NCBI GenBank assembly: GCA_045863555.1
Contig: BTUU01000015.1
Coordinates: 1-64,000, forward strand
Direction of reading: 5' to 3'
Length of the DNA stretch: 64,000 bases
Origin: JACRLV01 sp045863555
GTDB lineage: Bacteria; Planctomycetota; Phycisphaerae; UBA1845; Fen-1342
Below are positions 16,511 to 24,764 of this stretch, piece by piece; within the stretch, counting starts at the first letter, position 1; every line of letters starts with the position of its first letter. Under the pieces are notes generated by a model. It did no database searches. It saw nothing but the letters and a program-made list of their open reading frames with translations, and had not been told where the DNA came from. The position numbers and the translations under genes are program-made.

Positions 16511-17075
16511 CCCCCTCAGCCTCCACAATCTGCCCCGACATCACGCCCCCATGCCCCGGCGCAAACCAGGTCCCCGCGTAGTACCCGCGAAAGACCATCA
16601 CCCGCGCCGAATACACCCCCAGCCCCGGCAGGTTCAACTCATCCAGCGTGATTACCGGCGCATCCTCCGCCCACACGACCCGCACCCGCACCGGCAGCGT
16701 CACGTCGTGGTCTTCATACTGAATGCGGGCCTTGATCACCCACCAGTCCCCGTCCGCCTTGTGCGCCGACTCGATCGAGTAGCGGTCATTCCGCGGCGCG
16801 CCGAGCTTCCTGTCGTCGCCGCTCATCTGCCACGATCCTGTGAACACCACGTTCCGCAGCGACTCCGCGAACTGCTTCTCCAGCGTCGCCCGATCCGCCT
16901 TCGCCGGCGCGGACCCCGTCGGCTTCACCTGCCCGGCGGGCTTCGACGCCGCCGGCCGCGTCGCCTGCCCGCCCGGCGCAGCCTGCCCGGCAATCGCCGT
17001 CCCCCGCGCCCCCGCGTACACCACCGCCGCCGCCACCGCAGCCCCCGCGATCGTCCATCCAGCCATCCGAGTCAT
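16485..17075 (-). CDS. Exported hypothetical protein
   Basis: A 196-residue protein with an N-terminal signal or anchor (WTIAGAAVAAAVVYAGA), an Ala/Pro/Lys-rich linker (residues 30-65) and a compact beta-rich domain (residues 68-185: FTGSWQMSGDDRK, DGDWWVIKARIQYEDHDVTLPVRVRVVWAEDAPVI, SARVMVFRGYYAGTWFAPGHGGVMSGQIV). The last WFAPGHGGVMSGQI segment is the most conserved-looking part. The final residues (GEGDKGTR) are encoded by the tandem repeat at 16430-16510, so the original C-terminus may have been altered. I recognise no named family; similar proteins are typical of Planctomycetota surface fractions. Confidence 0.7.
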   Translation of the reverse strand: MTRMAGWTIAGAAVAAAVVYAGARGTAIAGQAAPGGQATRPAASKPAGQVKPTGSAPAKADRATLEKQFAESLRNVVFTGSWQMSGDDRKLGAPRNDRYSIESAHKADGDWWVIKARIQYEDHDVTLPVRVRVVWAEDAPVITLDELNLPGLGVYSARVMVFRGYYAGTWFAPGHGGVMSGQIVEAEGGEGDKGTR

Positions 17076-17362
17076 GCGTCACCTCTCTTGCCTGCTCACG
17101 CCGGCCACTCACCGCCGGAATGTTCCCTCGCGGTTCGCCCCCTCGCAAGCCGGTGCCGGCATGCCCGACAAATATCGCACCCGCGGATCCCCGACGTCCG
17201 CAAATCGATGTCCTTTCGCCCCCAATTCACCCGCCGCCGCCGCCGCCCAACGCCAATCGAATGCGCCTCATCCATCCGCCGATAGTCCCCTCGCATGGGC
17301 GCGTCGGGCTCCGGATGGTCCGGCCAGATCTCCCGATGCCGATATTTCCTGAGGTCCATTCC

Positions 17363-19012
17363 ATGAAGCGATTCCTGCTCGTTCTCTCCCTGCCCGCGAC
17401 GCTCCTCGCGCTCGCCGCCTGCGACAACCTCACCGGCGCAGGCCTCTTCGGCTCCGAGGCGAACCCAACAGGCGACAGTGCCACGACGGACGCCGACGGC
17501 AGCGGCGACGCCGGCGATGGTTCAACGAACGACGACGGCTCGTCCACCGACGACGCCTTCGCCGTCAGCGGCACGATCTCGGCGCCCGCAACCGCCAAGG
17601 CCCGTGCCCGCAGCGAAGGCACCGACGCCGAATCAGGCTACATGGTCGTCGCGGCCAGCAACGAGACGCAGGAAATCTACACGACCTTCACCGACGAAAA
17701 CGGCGAGTTCAAGCTCGAGCTCCCCGATTCCGAGAAGGGCAGCACGTTCATCTTCACGATCGTGAACCCCGACGGCCGCGCCGCCGGTCCCGTCCTCCTT
17801 GACGACGCCGGCACGACCGGCGTGACGATGCTCAACCCCGCCTCGCTCGGCACGATCGAGCTGCCCGACAATCCCGCGGAACAGCCGATCGAGGCCGGAA
17901 AGGACGGCGATGCTGGCACGCAGGCCGACCCGGGCGTCGGCGCGCGCCTCGATGGCAACGGCGTGCCCGTGGGCGTTCCCACCTTCGGCAAGGGCGACGA
18001 TGCGAAGGGCGACAAGACCGACGCCGCCTCGCAGACGCTCGATGCTGATCGCGACGGCCTGATCGACATCTTCGACGCCGACAACGACGGGAATGGGATC
18101 GTCGACGACTTCGAAAACGCCTCCGACAAGGGCGCGATCCGTCCCGACGCCGGTTTCCACGTGAATTTCTTCACGAATCTCAAGGTCTCCGGCAACGACT
18201 CGGCCGTCTACTACGGCGGCGACGACGCGGCCATCGACGCCGCGGTCGCGGAGCAGACGGTCGTAACCTTCGAGGTCGTGCCCGAGCCGGGCGCCACGAA
18301 GAAGATCACAGGCGTCCGCCTCAGCGCATTCCCCGCGCCAGACTACCTCGCCGACTTCACCGTCATGGTCCCGACCGACGGTGGGGGCCAGGCCTTCCAG
18401 AACTGGAAGGAACTCGATTACCGCTTCGCGGAAGGCGCCGACCGATGGCAGGCGTTCGCCATCCCCCACGCCGTGATGAACGCCGGCGACACGTTCGGCG
18501 TCGTCGTCGAGTTCGAGGACGGCACGGCCGTGAAGTTCACGCGCATGATCAACTACGTCTTCAAGAACATCCCGCAGCTCGTCGGTTACGGCTCGGCCGA
18601 CGTCTTCAGCCCCTACACGACGGGCGACGTCTACTTCGACGGCACGAAGGACTTCATCCTCGAGTTCAAGCCGCCGGTCGACGAGACGGGCACGCCGCTC
18701 ACGGGCATGGACTACTACTTCGAGTTCTTCTTCCAGGATTCGTCGCACATGCAGATCAACGACATCGATGCGGGCGCGACCTGGCCGACGCTCCCGGCGA
18801 ATTTCAATGGGAATTTCTACGTTGTCTCGCGCGACCAGCTCACGACGCTCTCGCCCGACGGCACGTTTACGGTCACGCTGCCGAAGGAGCTCTTCGTCAA
18901 CACGGTCGTCAAAAAGGACGCGTCCAGCGTCGCCGTGTCGGGCTACCAGATCGACATCGCGGCCCAGAACACCGGCAACGCCGCGCTGAAGCTCAACTAC
19001 ACGAAGCAGTAG
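17363..19012 (+). CDS. Large lipoprotein with calcium-binding Asp repeat
   Basis: A 549-residue lipoprotein: signal peptide with lipobox LAAC (Cys20), an acidic Ser/Thr/Gly/Asp linker (residues 30-65), a carboxypeptidase-like beta domain (about 68-150), and a thrombospondin-type-3-like motif DADRDGLIDIFDADNDGNGIVDDFE near residues 228-252 that should bind calcium. The rest (260-549) is beta-rich with no family I recognise. GAGG lies 8 bp before the ATG. It has the look of an outer-membrane or extracellular adhesion or matrix protein. The following 1.7-3.5 kb encode exported PEP-CTERM proteins, so this is part of a surface-protein region. Confidence 0.8.
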   Translation: MKRFLLVLSLPATLLALAACDNLTGAGLFGSEANPTGDSATTDADGSGDAGDGSTNDDGSSTDDAFAVSGTISAPATAKARARSEGTDAESGYMVVAASNETQEIYTTFTDENGEFKLELPDSEKGSTFIFTIVNPDGRAAGPVLLDDAGTTGVTMLNPASLGTIELPDNPAEQPIEAGKDGDAGTQADPGVGARLDGNGVPVGVPTFGKGDDAKGDKTDAASQTLDADRDGLIDIFDADNDGNGIVDDFENASDKGAIRPDAGFHVNFFTNLKVSGNDSAVYYGGDDAAIDAAVAEQTVVTFEVVPEPGATKKITGVRLSAFPAPDYLADFTVMVPTDGGGQAFQNWKELDYRFAEGADRWQAFAIPHAVMNAGDTFGVVVEFEDGTAVKFTRMINYVFKNIPQLVGYGSADVFSPYTTGDVYFDGTKDFILEFKPPVDETGTPLTGMDYYFEFFFQDSSHMQINDIDAGATWPTLPANFNGNFYVVSRDQLTTLSPDGTFTVTLPKELFVNTVVKKDASSVAVSGYQIDIAAQNTGNAALKLNYTKQ

Positions 19013-19442
19013 CCGCAGACTCGCGTGGGCCCTCGTGCCCGCGAATGCGATGAAGAGTGGGGCGGGCCTCCGTGCCCGCCCCCCTTGATCGAGTGATGGG
19101 GGACCGGTCTCCGACCGGTCTTTTCTCAGGAAACCCCGAACATTGGGGGACCGGTCTCCGACCGGTCTTTTCTCAGGAAGTCCCAAACATCGGGGACCGG
19201 TCTCCGACCAGTCTTTTCGCCAATCGCCCCACGTCCCGCGATCGCTGGTGCGGCACCGGCCAACCCGCCGGTTTTCAACTTCGCACCACCGACGCCCTCG
19301 CGATTCCCGTTGCAGCACGCCCGCGGGTGTCTTCCGCACCGCTGCGGCACTCCAGCAAAGGTCATGCCGAACCGCCCGTATTTTCCTTGCCAGGCACGTT
19401 TCTCGCGCTTTACACTACATGCATTGAAAGGGGGGGATACGC
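19013..19442. other. Gene-free interval with dispersed GC-rich hairpins
   Basis: No coding region is supported. 19024-19083 holds two related hairpins of the GGGCGGGCCTCCGTGCCCGCC type, the second also seen at 58140-58166. They are followed by the 47 bp tandem repeat at 19098-19220, then unremarkable sequence up to the Shine-Dalgarno (AAGGGGGG) of the next gene. Confidence 0.6.
19098..19220. repeat. 47 bp tandem direct repeat, 2.6 copies
   Basis: Copies begin at 19098, 19145 and 19192. Each starts with GGGGACCGGTCTCCGACCGG, itself made of two GACCGGTC palindromes, followed by TCTTTTCTCAGGAA and a more variable tail. The third copy is cut off after 29 bp. It is too short and too palindromic for a CRISPR array. 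Confidence 0.8.
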
Positions 19443-20177
19443 ATGCGATCGATCCTTCCTCTTGCCTTGATCGCGGCAGGGACCGCAGCCTCCGCCAGCG
19501 TCTCGCTCTCCGTCGACCTCGTCGACCCCGCGGACGGCATCACGCAACCCCCGCCCGGCGTCATCGCCATCGACATCCTCGCCGATCTCTCCCCCGACGA
19601 CGGCTGGGTCGCGGCCGGGTTCTACGGACTCGTCACGCCGCTGGGTCAGGCCGAGGGCGTGACGCTCCGCTACGCCCCGGACAACGAGCCGAACAACCCC
19701 TCGCCCGAGTATCTGCTCAACCCCGGCACGGCGAACCGCTTCGTCACCTTCATCACCCGCCCGCGCCTCCGCGACGGCGACATCCGCTACACCATCGCCG
19801 GCGCGGCCATCGCCGGCGCCTACGCCACCGGCGGCCCCGTGGCCGTCGCCGACCCGCTCGAACTCGACGTCCGCTGGTTCACCTCCGCCCCCGAACCGCC
19901 GCCCAGCGTCGACGGCGCGATCGCCCGCATCTCACTCGACGTCTCCGCGCTCCTCGACTCGCACCCGGGCGCGGCCTTCGCCACCGGCCGGCCCGCGGAC
20001 GCGACCGGCCCGATCATCTTCCAGAGCGAGCATCCATCGGGCGGCGGCCTGGGAACGGTCAGCGTGAGCTACGACGACCCAACGGTCCACGGCCTCGACT
20101 GGGCCGTCTGGTATGTCCCTGAACCCGCGCCACTCGCGTGTCTCCTGATCGCCGCCGTGACGCTCCGCTCGCGATAG
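19443..20177 (+). CDS. PEP-CTERM exported protein, paralogue 1 of 4
   Basis: A 244-residue protein with a signal peptide (residues 1-19), a beta-rich body starting VSLSVDLVDPADGITQPPPGVIAIDI, and a PEP-CTERM sorting signal at the end: VPEP at about 228-231, a hydrophobic stretch and a final RSR. In known systems an exosortase cleaves at this signal and anchors or releases the protein in exopolysaccharide. No exosortase gene is in this window. Three further paralogues follow directly. The shared landmarks are PDD(D/T)WTA, a YAP-x-D-x-x-PN block, LNPG...FVTF, SVDGA, ATGPIIF and GLDWAVWY. Function within the matrix is unknown. Confidence 0.85.
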   Translation: MRSILPLALIAAGTAASASVSLSVDLVDPADGITQPPPGVIAIDILADLSPDDGWVAAGFYGLVTPLGQAEGVTLRYAPDNEPNNPSPEYLLNPGTANRFVTFITRPRLRDGDIRYTIAGAAIAGAYATGGPVAVADPLELDVRWFTSAPEPPPSVDGAIARISLDVSALLDSHPGAAFATGRPADATGPIIFQSEHPSGGGLGTVSVSYDDPTVHGLDWAVWYVPEPAPLACLLIAAVTLRSR

Positions 20178-20201
20178 TGCGAAGCGAAAGGAAGGTGTCG
20201 C

Positions 20202-20960
20202 ATGCATCCACTTCGCACATCGCTGATCGCCGCCGTAGCGCTCGCCGCCTCCGCCTCCGCCACCGTTACAACCACCGTCGACCTCGTCGACCCCTCCGAC
20301 GGCATCACGCCGCCGCCGACCGGCGTGATTGCGATCGACGTGATAGTGGATGTCAGCCCTGACGACACCTGGACGGCCGGTGGAATTCGTGCGTTCGTGA
20401 CTTCGGAAGGCGACGCCGTCGGTGTCCGGCTCCTGTACGCTCCAGGCGACGATCCGAATACGCCTCAGGCCGATTACCTGCTCAATCCCGGCATCGAGCA
20501 CCGCTTCGTGACGTTCCTCACCAAGCCACGGAATCGCGACGCAAGCGGGAGATTTGCGAACGGAGGTGCCGCGGTTGCAGGACGGTACGTAGGAGGTGCG
20601 ATCGAAACGGCCACGCCGACCGAGCTGAACGTCGCTTGGTTCAGCAGTCCTCCCGAGAGCTCCTCGTCGCCCAGCGTGGATGGGGCCGTCGCGCGACTCG
20701 CGCTCGACGTTTCGTTGCTCCTTGGGTCACAGCCCGACGTGGTGTTTGTCGTCGGGCGGCCGTCGGAGGCCACCGGACCAATCGTGTTTCACAGCGAACA
20801 CGGTGGGGGGCAGGATCTCGGAACGGTGAGCGCGAGTTACGACGATCACAGAATCACCGGCCTCGACTGGGCCGTCTGGTATGTGCCCGAACCCGGCACG
20901 GGTTTTCTGCTCTTTGGCGCGACGGCGCTCCTGGGCCGGTTTTTTCGCTGCACGAGATAA
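20202..20960 (+). CDS. PEP-CTERM exported protein, paralogue 2 of 4
   Basis: A 252-residue paralogue of the gene at 19443. It keeps the body landmarks (DLVDPSDGITPPP, SPDDTWTAGG, YAPGDDPN, LNPG, SVDGAVARL, ATGPIVF, GLDWAVWYVPEP) and a PEP-CTERM tail whose hydrophobic part is GTGFLLFGATALLG and basic end FFRCTR. Here the tail has a Cys before the final TR, unlike its siblings. The Shine-Dalgarno is AAGGAAGGTG, in a 24 bp spacer that is nearly identical to the spacer before paralogue 4, evidence for duplication of the whole unit. Confidence 0.85.
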   Translation: MHPLRTSLIAAVALAASASATVTTTVDLVDPSDGITPPPTGVIAIDVIVDVSPDDTWTAGGIRAFVTSEGDAVGVRLLYAPGDDPNTPQADYLLNPGIEHRFVTFLTKPRNRDASGRFANGGAAVAGRYVGGAIETATPTELNVAWFSSPPESSSSPSVDGAVARLALDVSLLLGSQPDVVFVVGRPSEATGPIVFHSEHGGGQDLGTVSASYDDHRITGLDWAVWYVPEPGTGFLLFGATALLGRFFRCTR

Positions 20961-20969
20961 AGGTGCAAA

Positions 20970-21710
20970 ATGTCCGCTCGGTTCGTCATTTTGGGTGTCG
21001 CTGTCGCGTCGACCGTGGCTCCGGCACGGGCTGACCTCGCCGTCTCAGTCGATATCTACGAGTACATTGGTGAAGTGCCGCCGCCACCCGGTCTTCTCGC
21101 GATTGACATGTTCGTCGACCCGGCCCCCGACGACGTCTGGACCGTTGGCGGTCTGTACGGGCGCGTAACGCCGTGGGGCCAGGCCGCGGGTGTTGGAATT
21201 CGCTATGCGCCACATGACGACCCGAACACGCCGTTTCCCGAGCACCTGCTGAATCCGGGGCGGAGCAATCGCTACACGACGTTCGTGACCAAGCCGCGCA
21301 ATCGCGACGCGAGTCGCAGATTTGACGACGCCGGCGCCGCGATCGCCGGCGGCTATGTGCACGCCGCACAGGCAACCGCCAATCGACACGAAATCGACGT
21401 CGCCTGGTTCGCCGATCCCCCGGAGGGTCCGGATTCACCCAGCGTGGATGGCTTCGTCGCTCGGATTACGATCGACGCTCGTTCGCTCTTCGACGGCGAC
21501 CCCAATTTTTTCTTCGAACTCGGTTCGCCGCAGTCCGCGACCGGGCCGATCATCTTTGAAAGCGTATTGCCGGGGAGTGCGTTCGGCACCGTCAGCGCCA
21601 GCTACGACAACCCCACTCTCACCGGCCTCGACTGGGCCGTCTGGTACATCCCCGAGCCCGCGCCGATCGCGATTTTCCTCATCGCCGCCGTCGCGCTCCG
21701 CTCGCGATAG
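20970..21710 (+). CDS. PEP-CTERM exported protein, paralogue 3 of 4
   Basis: A 246-residue paralogue with signal peptide (residues 1-22), body (VSVDIYEYIGEVPPPPGLLAIDMF, APDDVWTVGGLYGRVTPWGQAAG, SVDGFVARI, ATGPIIF) and PEP-CTERM tail (IPEP, APIAIFLIAAVALRSR). It is the most diverged of the four near its N-terminus, where DLVDP is replaced by DIYEY. It starts 9 bp after paralogue 2, with AAGGTG as Shine-Dalgarno. Its C-terminal 30 residues are almost the same as those of paralogue 1 (LIAAV-LRSR), suggesting paralogues 1 and 3 descend from one parent. Confidence 0.85.
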   Translation: MSARFVILGVAVASTVAPARADLAVSVDIYEYIGEVPPPPGLLAIDMFVDPAPDDVWTVGGLYGRVTPWGQAAGVGIRYAPHDDPNTPFPEHLLNPGRSNRYTTFVTKPRNRDASRRFDDAGAAIAGGYVHAAQATANRHEIDVAWFADPPEGPDSPSVDGFVARITIDARSLFDGDPNFFFELGSPQSATGPIIFESVLPGSAFGTVSASYDNPTLTGLDWAVWYIPEPAPIAIFLIAAVALRSR

Positions 21711-21734
21711 CGCGCAGCGAAAGGAAGGTGCCGC

Positions 21735-22487
21735 ATGCATCGAGTTCTCCGATCACTGATCGCTGGCGCGACGTCCGCCGCCTCAGCCTTCGCCAGCGTC
21801 ACCACCACCGTCGATCTCGTCGACCCCTCTGACGGCATCACCCAGCCACCGCCGGGGATTCTCGCCGTCGACGTCCTGATTGACGTAAGCCCCGACGACA
21901 CCTGGACTGCTGCCGGAATAGGTGCCGAGGTCACGTCAATCGGTCGCAACGCCGGCGTATCGCTTCGGTACGCTCCGGATGTTGAGCCGAACTCGCCGCA
22001 GCCGAACTACCTGATCAATCCAGGCGTGGAGAACCGATTCGTCACCTTTCTCACGCGGCCGCGCGATCGCGACAGCATCGAGCGCTACGAGGACGCCGGT
22101 GCCGCGATCGGCGGCCGTTACGCCGGCGCCGGAGGTCCCATCGCGTCCGCGTCGGCTTTCGATTTGAATGTCGGCTGGTTCAGAAATCCTCCGGCCATGT
22201 CCACATCGCCAAGCGTCGATGGCGCCATCATGCGAGTTGCGCTGAACGTCGCCGATCTCCTCGTCGCGAACCCTGGCGCGACATTCGCGGCCGGGAGCGT
22301 CGCGGATGCCGCCGGTCCAATCATCTTTTCAAGCGATCTCGGCGAATTCGGCATCCCCGGAACGGCCAGCGTCAGCTTCGACAACCCGACCCCCCGCGGC
22401 CTCAACTGGGCCGTCTGGTACATCCCCGAACCCGCGACCCTCGTCATCGTCCTCCCTGCTGCTGCGATCCTTCGCAGACGCCGCTGA
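21735..22487 (+). CDS. PEP-CTERM exported protein, paralogue 4 of 4
   Basis: A 250-residue paralogue closest to paralogue 2 at the start (VTTTVDLVDPSDGIT in both, and SPDDTWTA). The body landmarks are YAPDVEPNSPQPNYLINPG, SVDGAIMRVALNVADLL, and AAGPIIF. The tail is IPEPATLVIVLPAAAILRRRR, a strong PEP-CTERM signal. The spacer before it (AAAGGAAGGTGCCGC) matches the spacer before paralogue 2, so copies 2 and 4 may come from duplication of a two-gene block. Probably secreted and processed by an exosortase encoded elsewhere. Confidence 0.85.
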   Translation: MHRVLRSLIAGATSAASAFASVTTTVDLVDPSDGITQPPPGILAVDVLIDVSPDDTWTAAGIGAEVTSIGRNAGVSLRYAPDVEPNSPQPNYLINPGVENRFVTFLTRPRDRDSIERYEDAGAAIGGRYAGAGGPIASASAFDLNVGWFRNPPAMSTSPSVDGAIMRVALNVADLLVANPGATFAAGSVADAAGPIIFSSDLGEFGIPGTASVSFDNPTPRGLNWAVWYIPEPATLVIVLPAAAILRRRR

Positions 22488-22864
22488 GCCCACTCGTCGA
22501 TGTCCGCACCGGTATCTGCATTTCATCTGTGTCCATCGGTGTCCATCTGTGGTTAAATGTCTTCCTGATTCCGCGCACAGCCCGCCAGAATCCGCCAACC
22601 GGCAACACAGGCGCGCCCGCGTCCGCCAACACACCGCCGGCGCGACAAGACTAGACCATCCCGGCCGGTCAACAGCCGTGAATCGGAGGTCCGTCGATGC
22701 GCATTCGCCCGATGTCAGTCGGCCGGACGGGGGGAAGAAGCTCAATTCACGATCTGAGGAAAATCACACACCTATCTAGCAAATCTAGAACAGCGATATT
22801 ATCAGAAGGAGCGCAAAACGAGTGTACACACACATTGAGCACCTTGAGCATCTTGAAATCCCGT
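22488..22864. other. Gene-free interval with dispersed repeat and AT-rich patch
   Basis: No gene is supported. 22517-22559 contains short repeats of TCCATCTGTG/TCCATCGGTG, a type of dispersed repeat in which GTGTCCAT units recur. 22745-22864 is clearly poorer in GC than the rest of the window and includes CTAGCAAATCTAGA and TATTATCAGAAGGAG. I see no convincing start codon after the latter. Confidence 0.5.
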
Positions 22865-24019
22865 TCACGGTCCTTTCGATGCCGCATCAGCGAAGATGGA
22901 CCGGATTTCCGAAAGGAATCGCCCCATGTTGAATCGCCACGCGTGCGCATGCAGTGCTCGGGGGTCAAACATCGTCGCCTCAGCCCGCCCGATCGCATCC
23001 ACGACCGCTTCAACCGCCTGCTCCGCAAAGAGCGCCCCGGTCACGCCGTCGGCCACCGTCTCCGTCGCCCCGCCCCGGCCATACGCAATCACCGGGCACC
23101 CGTGCGCCATCGCCTCGACCGGCACGATCCCGAAATCCTCTTCGCCGGGAAAAAGCAGCCCCCGCGCCGCCCGATACCGCCGCACGACCTCCGCATCCGA
23201 CTGGAACCCGAGAAACTCCACGCCCGCGGGCCGCGTCTCCCGCAGCCGCGCCGCCTCCGGCCCGCCGCCGATGACCACGAGCCGCCGCCCGAGCCGCACG
23301 CACGCCTCGACGGCCAGGTCGAGCCGCTTGTATGCCACGTGATGCCCGACCGCCAGGTAGTAATCCTCGCGCGGCCCCGGCGGCGGCGGCTCCTCGGGCA
23401 CGTCGACCGGCGGATAGACGACGTCCGCCTCGCGCCCGTAACACCGCCGAATCCGCTCCGCCACCGTCCGCGAGTTCGCCACAAACCGGTCCACCCGCCG
23501 CGCCGCCCGCGCATCCGCCCGCCGCACGAAAGCACACACCGTCGGCCACAGCGGTCGAAGCGGCGCGGGCAGCGTCGCGGCGTACTGCTCGGAAATCGCC
23601 GGCTCCCAGACATACCGCATCGGCGAGTGGCAGTAACACACGAGCCGACTCGCATCGTCGACGCTCATCGCCTTCGCGATCGCCGCATCCGAGCAGATCA
23701 CGAGCCGCGCCGGCCCGATGTGCATCGCCCGCGCCGCCGCGGGCAGCAGCGGCAGCAGTTGCGGGTAGTACCGCGTCACGCCCGGCAGCGCCTGAAGCCA
23801 CGACGTGATCACGCGATGCCGCCGCCCGCCCAGCAGGCTCGAATGCCGATCAGGATCGCCCATCCCCGCCGCATCATGCACCAGCGTGTAAACCGGCGCA
23901 TCCGGCACAAGCGTCGCGATCGCGTCGAGCACCTTCTCCCCGCCGCGCCGCCGCACCAGCCAATGGTGGCTGAGCGCGGCCGAGCAGGGGAGCGGTTCAA
24001 TCAACATGCGGCGTACCAT
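22865..24019 (-). CDS. Glycosyltransferase family 4 (GT-B)
   Basis: A 384-residue GT-B glycosyltransferase. The N-terminal half includes WLVRRRGGEKVLDAI, the acceptor-side motif of GT4 enzymes with an ExV. The C-terminal donor domain includes DYYLAVGHHVAYKRLDLAVEA, VVIGGGPEAARL, and the EX7E motif FPGEEDFGIVPVEAMAHGCPVIAY that binds the nucleotide-sugar. Most likely it adds a sugar to a surface polysaccharide or glycolipid. It stands alone, with no other polysaccharide gene adjacent. The first ATG (24017-24019) has GGGAG only 3 bp upstream; the ATG 12 bp further in is an alternative. Confidence 0.9.
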   Translation of the reverse strand: MVRRMLIEPLPCSAALSHHWLVRRRGGEKVLDAIATLVPDAPVYTLVHDAAGMGDPDRHSSLLGGRRHRVITSWLQALPGVTRYYPQLLPLLPAAARAMHIGPARLVICSDAAIAKAMSVDDASRLVCYCHSPMRYVWEPAISEQYAATLPAPLRPLWPTVCAFVRRADARAARRVDRFVANSRTVAERIRRCYGREADVVYPPVDVPEEPPPPGPREDYYLAVGHHVAYKRLDLAVEACVRLGRRLVVIGGGPEAARLRETRPAGVEFLGFQSDAEVVRRYRAARGLLFPGEEDFGIVPVEAMAHGCPVIAYGRGGATETVADGVTGALFAEQAVEAVVDAIGRAEATMFDPRALHAHAWRFNMGRFLSEIRSIFADAASKGP

Positions 24020-24030
24020 ACACTCCCGGA

Positions 24031-24288
24031 ATGGATGGCACGAAACGCATACGGGTCGTCGCGCTCGGCAGTGCGGCCGCCGCGCTCGGCTGGTCCGAGA
24101 CGACGCTGGAGCTCACCTCCGCCGCGCGCCTCTCCGATCTCATCGATCGTCTCGAATCGCAGAGCGACCGCCTCGCCGCCGCGCGCGGCCGCGTGCGCTA
24201 CGCGGTCAATCAGAAATACGCGAACCCGGCGGCGGAGCTCGCGGACGGCGACGAAGTAGCCGTAATTCCACCGGTGTCGGGGGGCTGA
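24031..24288 (+). CDS. moaD: Molybdopterin synthase small subunit MoaD
   Basis: An 85-residue ubiquitin-fold protein ending in the diagnostic Gly-Gly (PPVSGG). The C-terminal glycine is converted to a thiocarboxylate and supplies sulfur for the dithiolene of molybdopterin. The family block LADGDEVAVIPPVSGG is present, as is the conserved RYAVNQKYA. The next gene is moaE, whose GTG start lies 2 bp after this stop, so they form the usual synthase pair. It is divergent from the glycosyltransferase; the two starts are only 11 bp apart, an unusually tight arrangement that leaves little room for separate promoters. Confidence 0.9.
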   Translation: MDGTKRIRVVALGSAAAALGWSETTLELTSAARLSDLIDRLESQSDRLAAARGRVRYAVNQKYANPAAELADGDEVAVIPPVSGG

Positions 24289-24290
24289 CC

Positions 24291-24716
24291 GTGACGATCC
24301 GGGCCTGGCTCACGCGCGAGCCGATCGGACTGACCACCTTGTCCGCGTCGATCGCGACCGCCGCGGACGGCGCGATCGCCGGTTTCGAAGGCGTAGTCCG
24401 GGCCGAAAAGAACCCGGCCGGGCACGACCTCGTCGCGCTCGATTACACGGCCTACGAACAGATGGCCGAATCCGATCTCCTGCGGATCTGCACGGAGGCC
24501 TCGGCGGGAAAGGATGTCTCGAAGGTGCTCGCCGTCCACAGGCTCGGCCGCCTGGCGATCGGCGAAGCCTCGATCGCGATCGTCGTCGCCGCCCCGCATC
24601 GCGCGGCCGCGTTCGACGTCTGCCGGGCGGTGATCGAAATGACGAAGGCGGATCTGCCGGTGTTCAAGCGCGAGATCTGGTCCGGCGGCGACGCCACGTG
24701 GGTGGATTCGCTCTGA
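24291..24716 (+). CDS. moaE: Molybdopterin synthase catalytic subunit MoaE
   Basis: A 141-residue MoaE that transfers two sulfurs from MoaD to precursor Z. Family features are FEGVVRAEKNPAGHDLVALDYTAYEQMAE, the central VHRLGRLAIGEASIAIVVAAPHRAAAF and the C-terminal KADLPVFKREIW with the active-site Lys pair near residues 119-126. The start is GTG at 24291, directly after the moaD stop. No other moa genes are nearby, so the rest of molybdenum cofactor synthesis must lie elsewhere. Confidence 0.92.
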   Translation: MTIRAWLTREPIGLTTLSASIATAADGAIAGFEGVVRAEKNPAGHDLVALDYTAYEQMAESDLLRICTEASAGKDVSKVLAVHRLGRLAIGEASIAIVVAAPHRAAAFDVCRAVIEMTKADLPVFKREIWSGGDATWVDSL

Positions 24717-24764
24717 GCGCGGCGCGATCCGGAGCAAACCGCATCCGGCCCGATCAGGGGTTGG

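Noticed and set aside
17096..17359. 87-codon minus-strand frame upstream of the lipoprotein
   Set aside because: It has no Shine-Dalgarno, covers the promoter region of 17363 and has no family resemblance.
19098..19220. CRISPR array
   Set aside because: Only 2.6 copies, no unique spacers (the copies are contiguous and alike), units are palindromic, and no cas genes are near.
22697..24259. 520-codon plus-strand frame across the glycosyltransferase
   Set aside because: The real gene is on the other strand with clear GT4 motifs; this frame is Arg/Pro-rich and has no domain.
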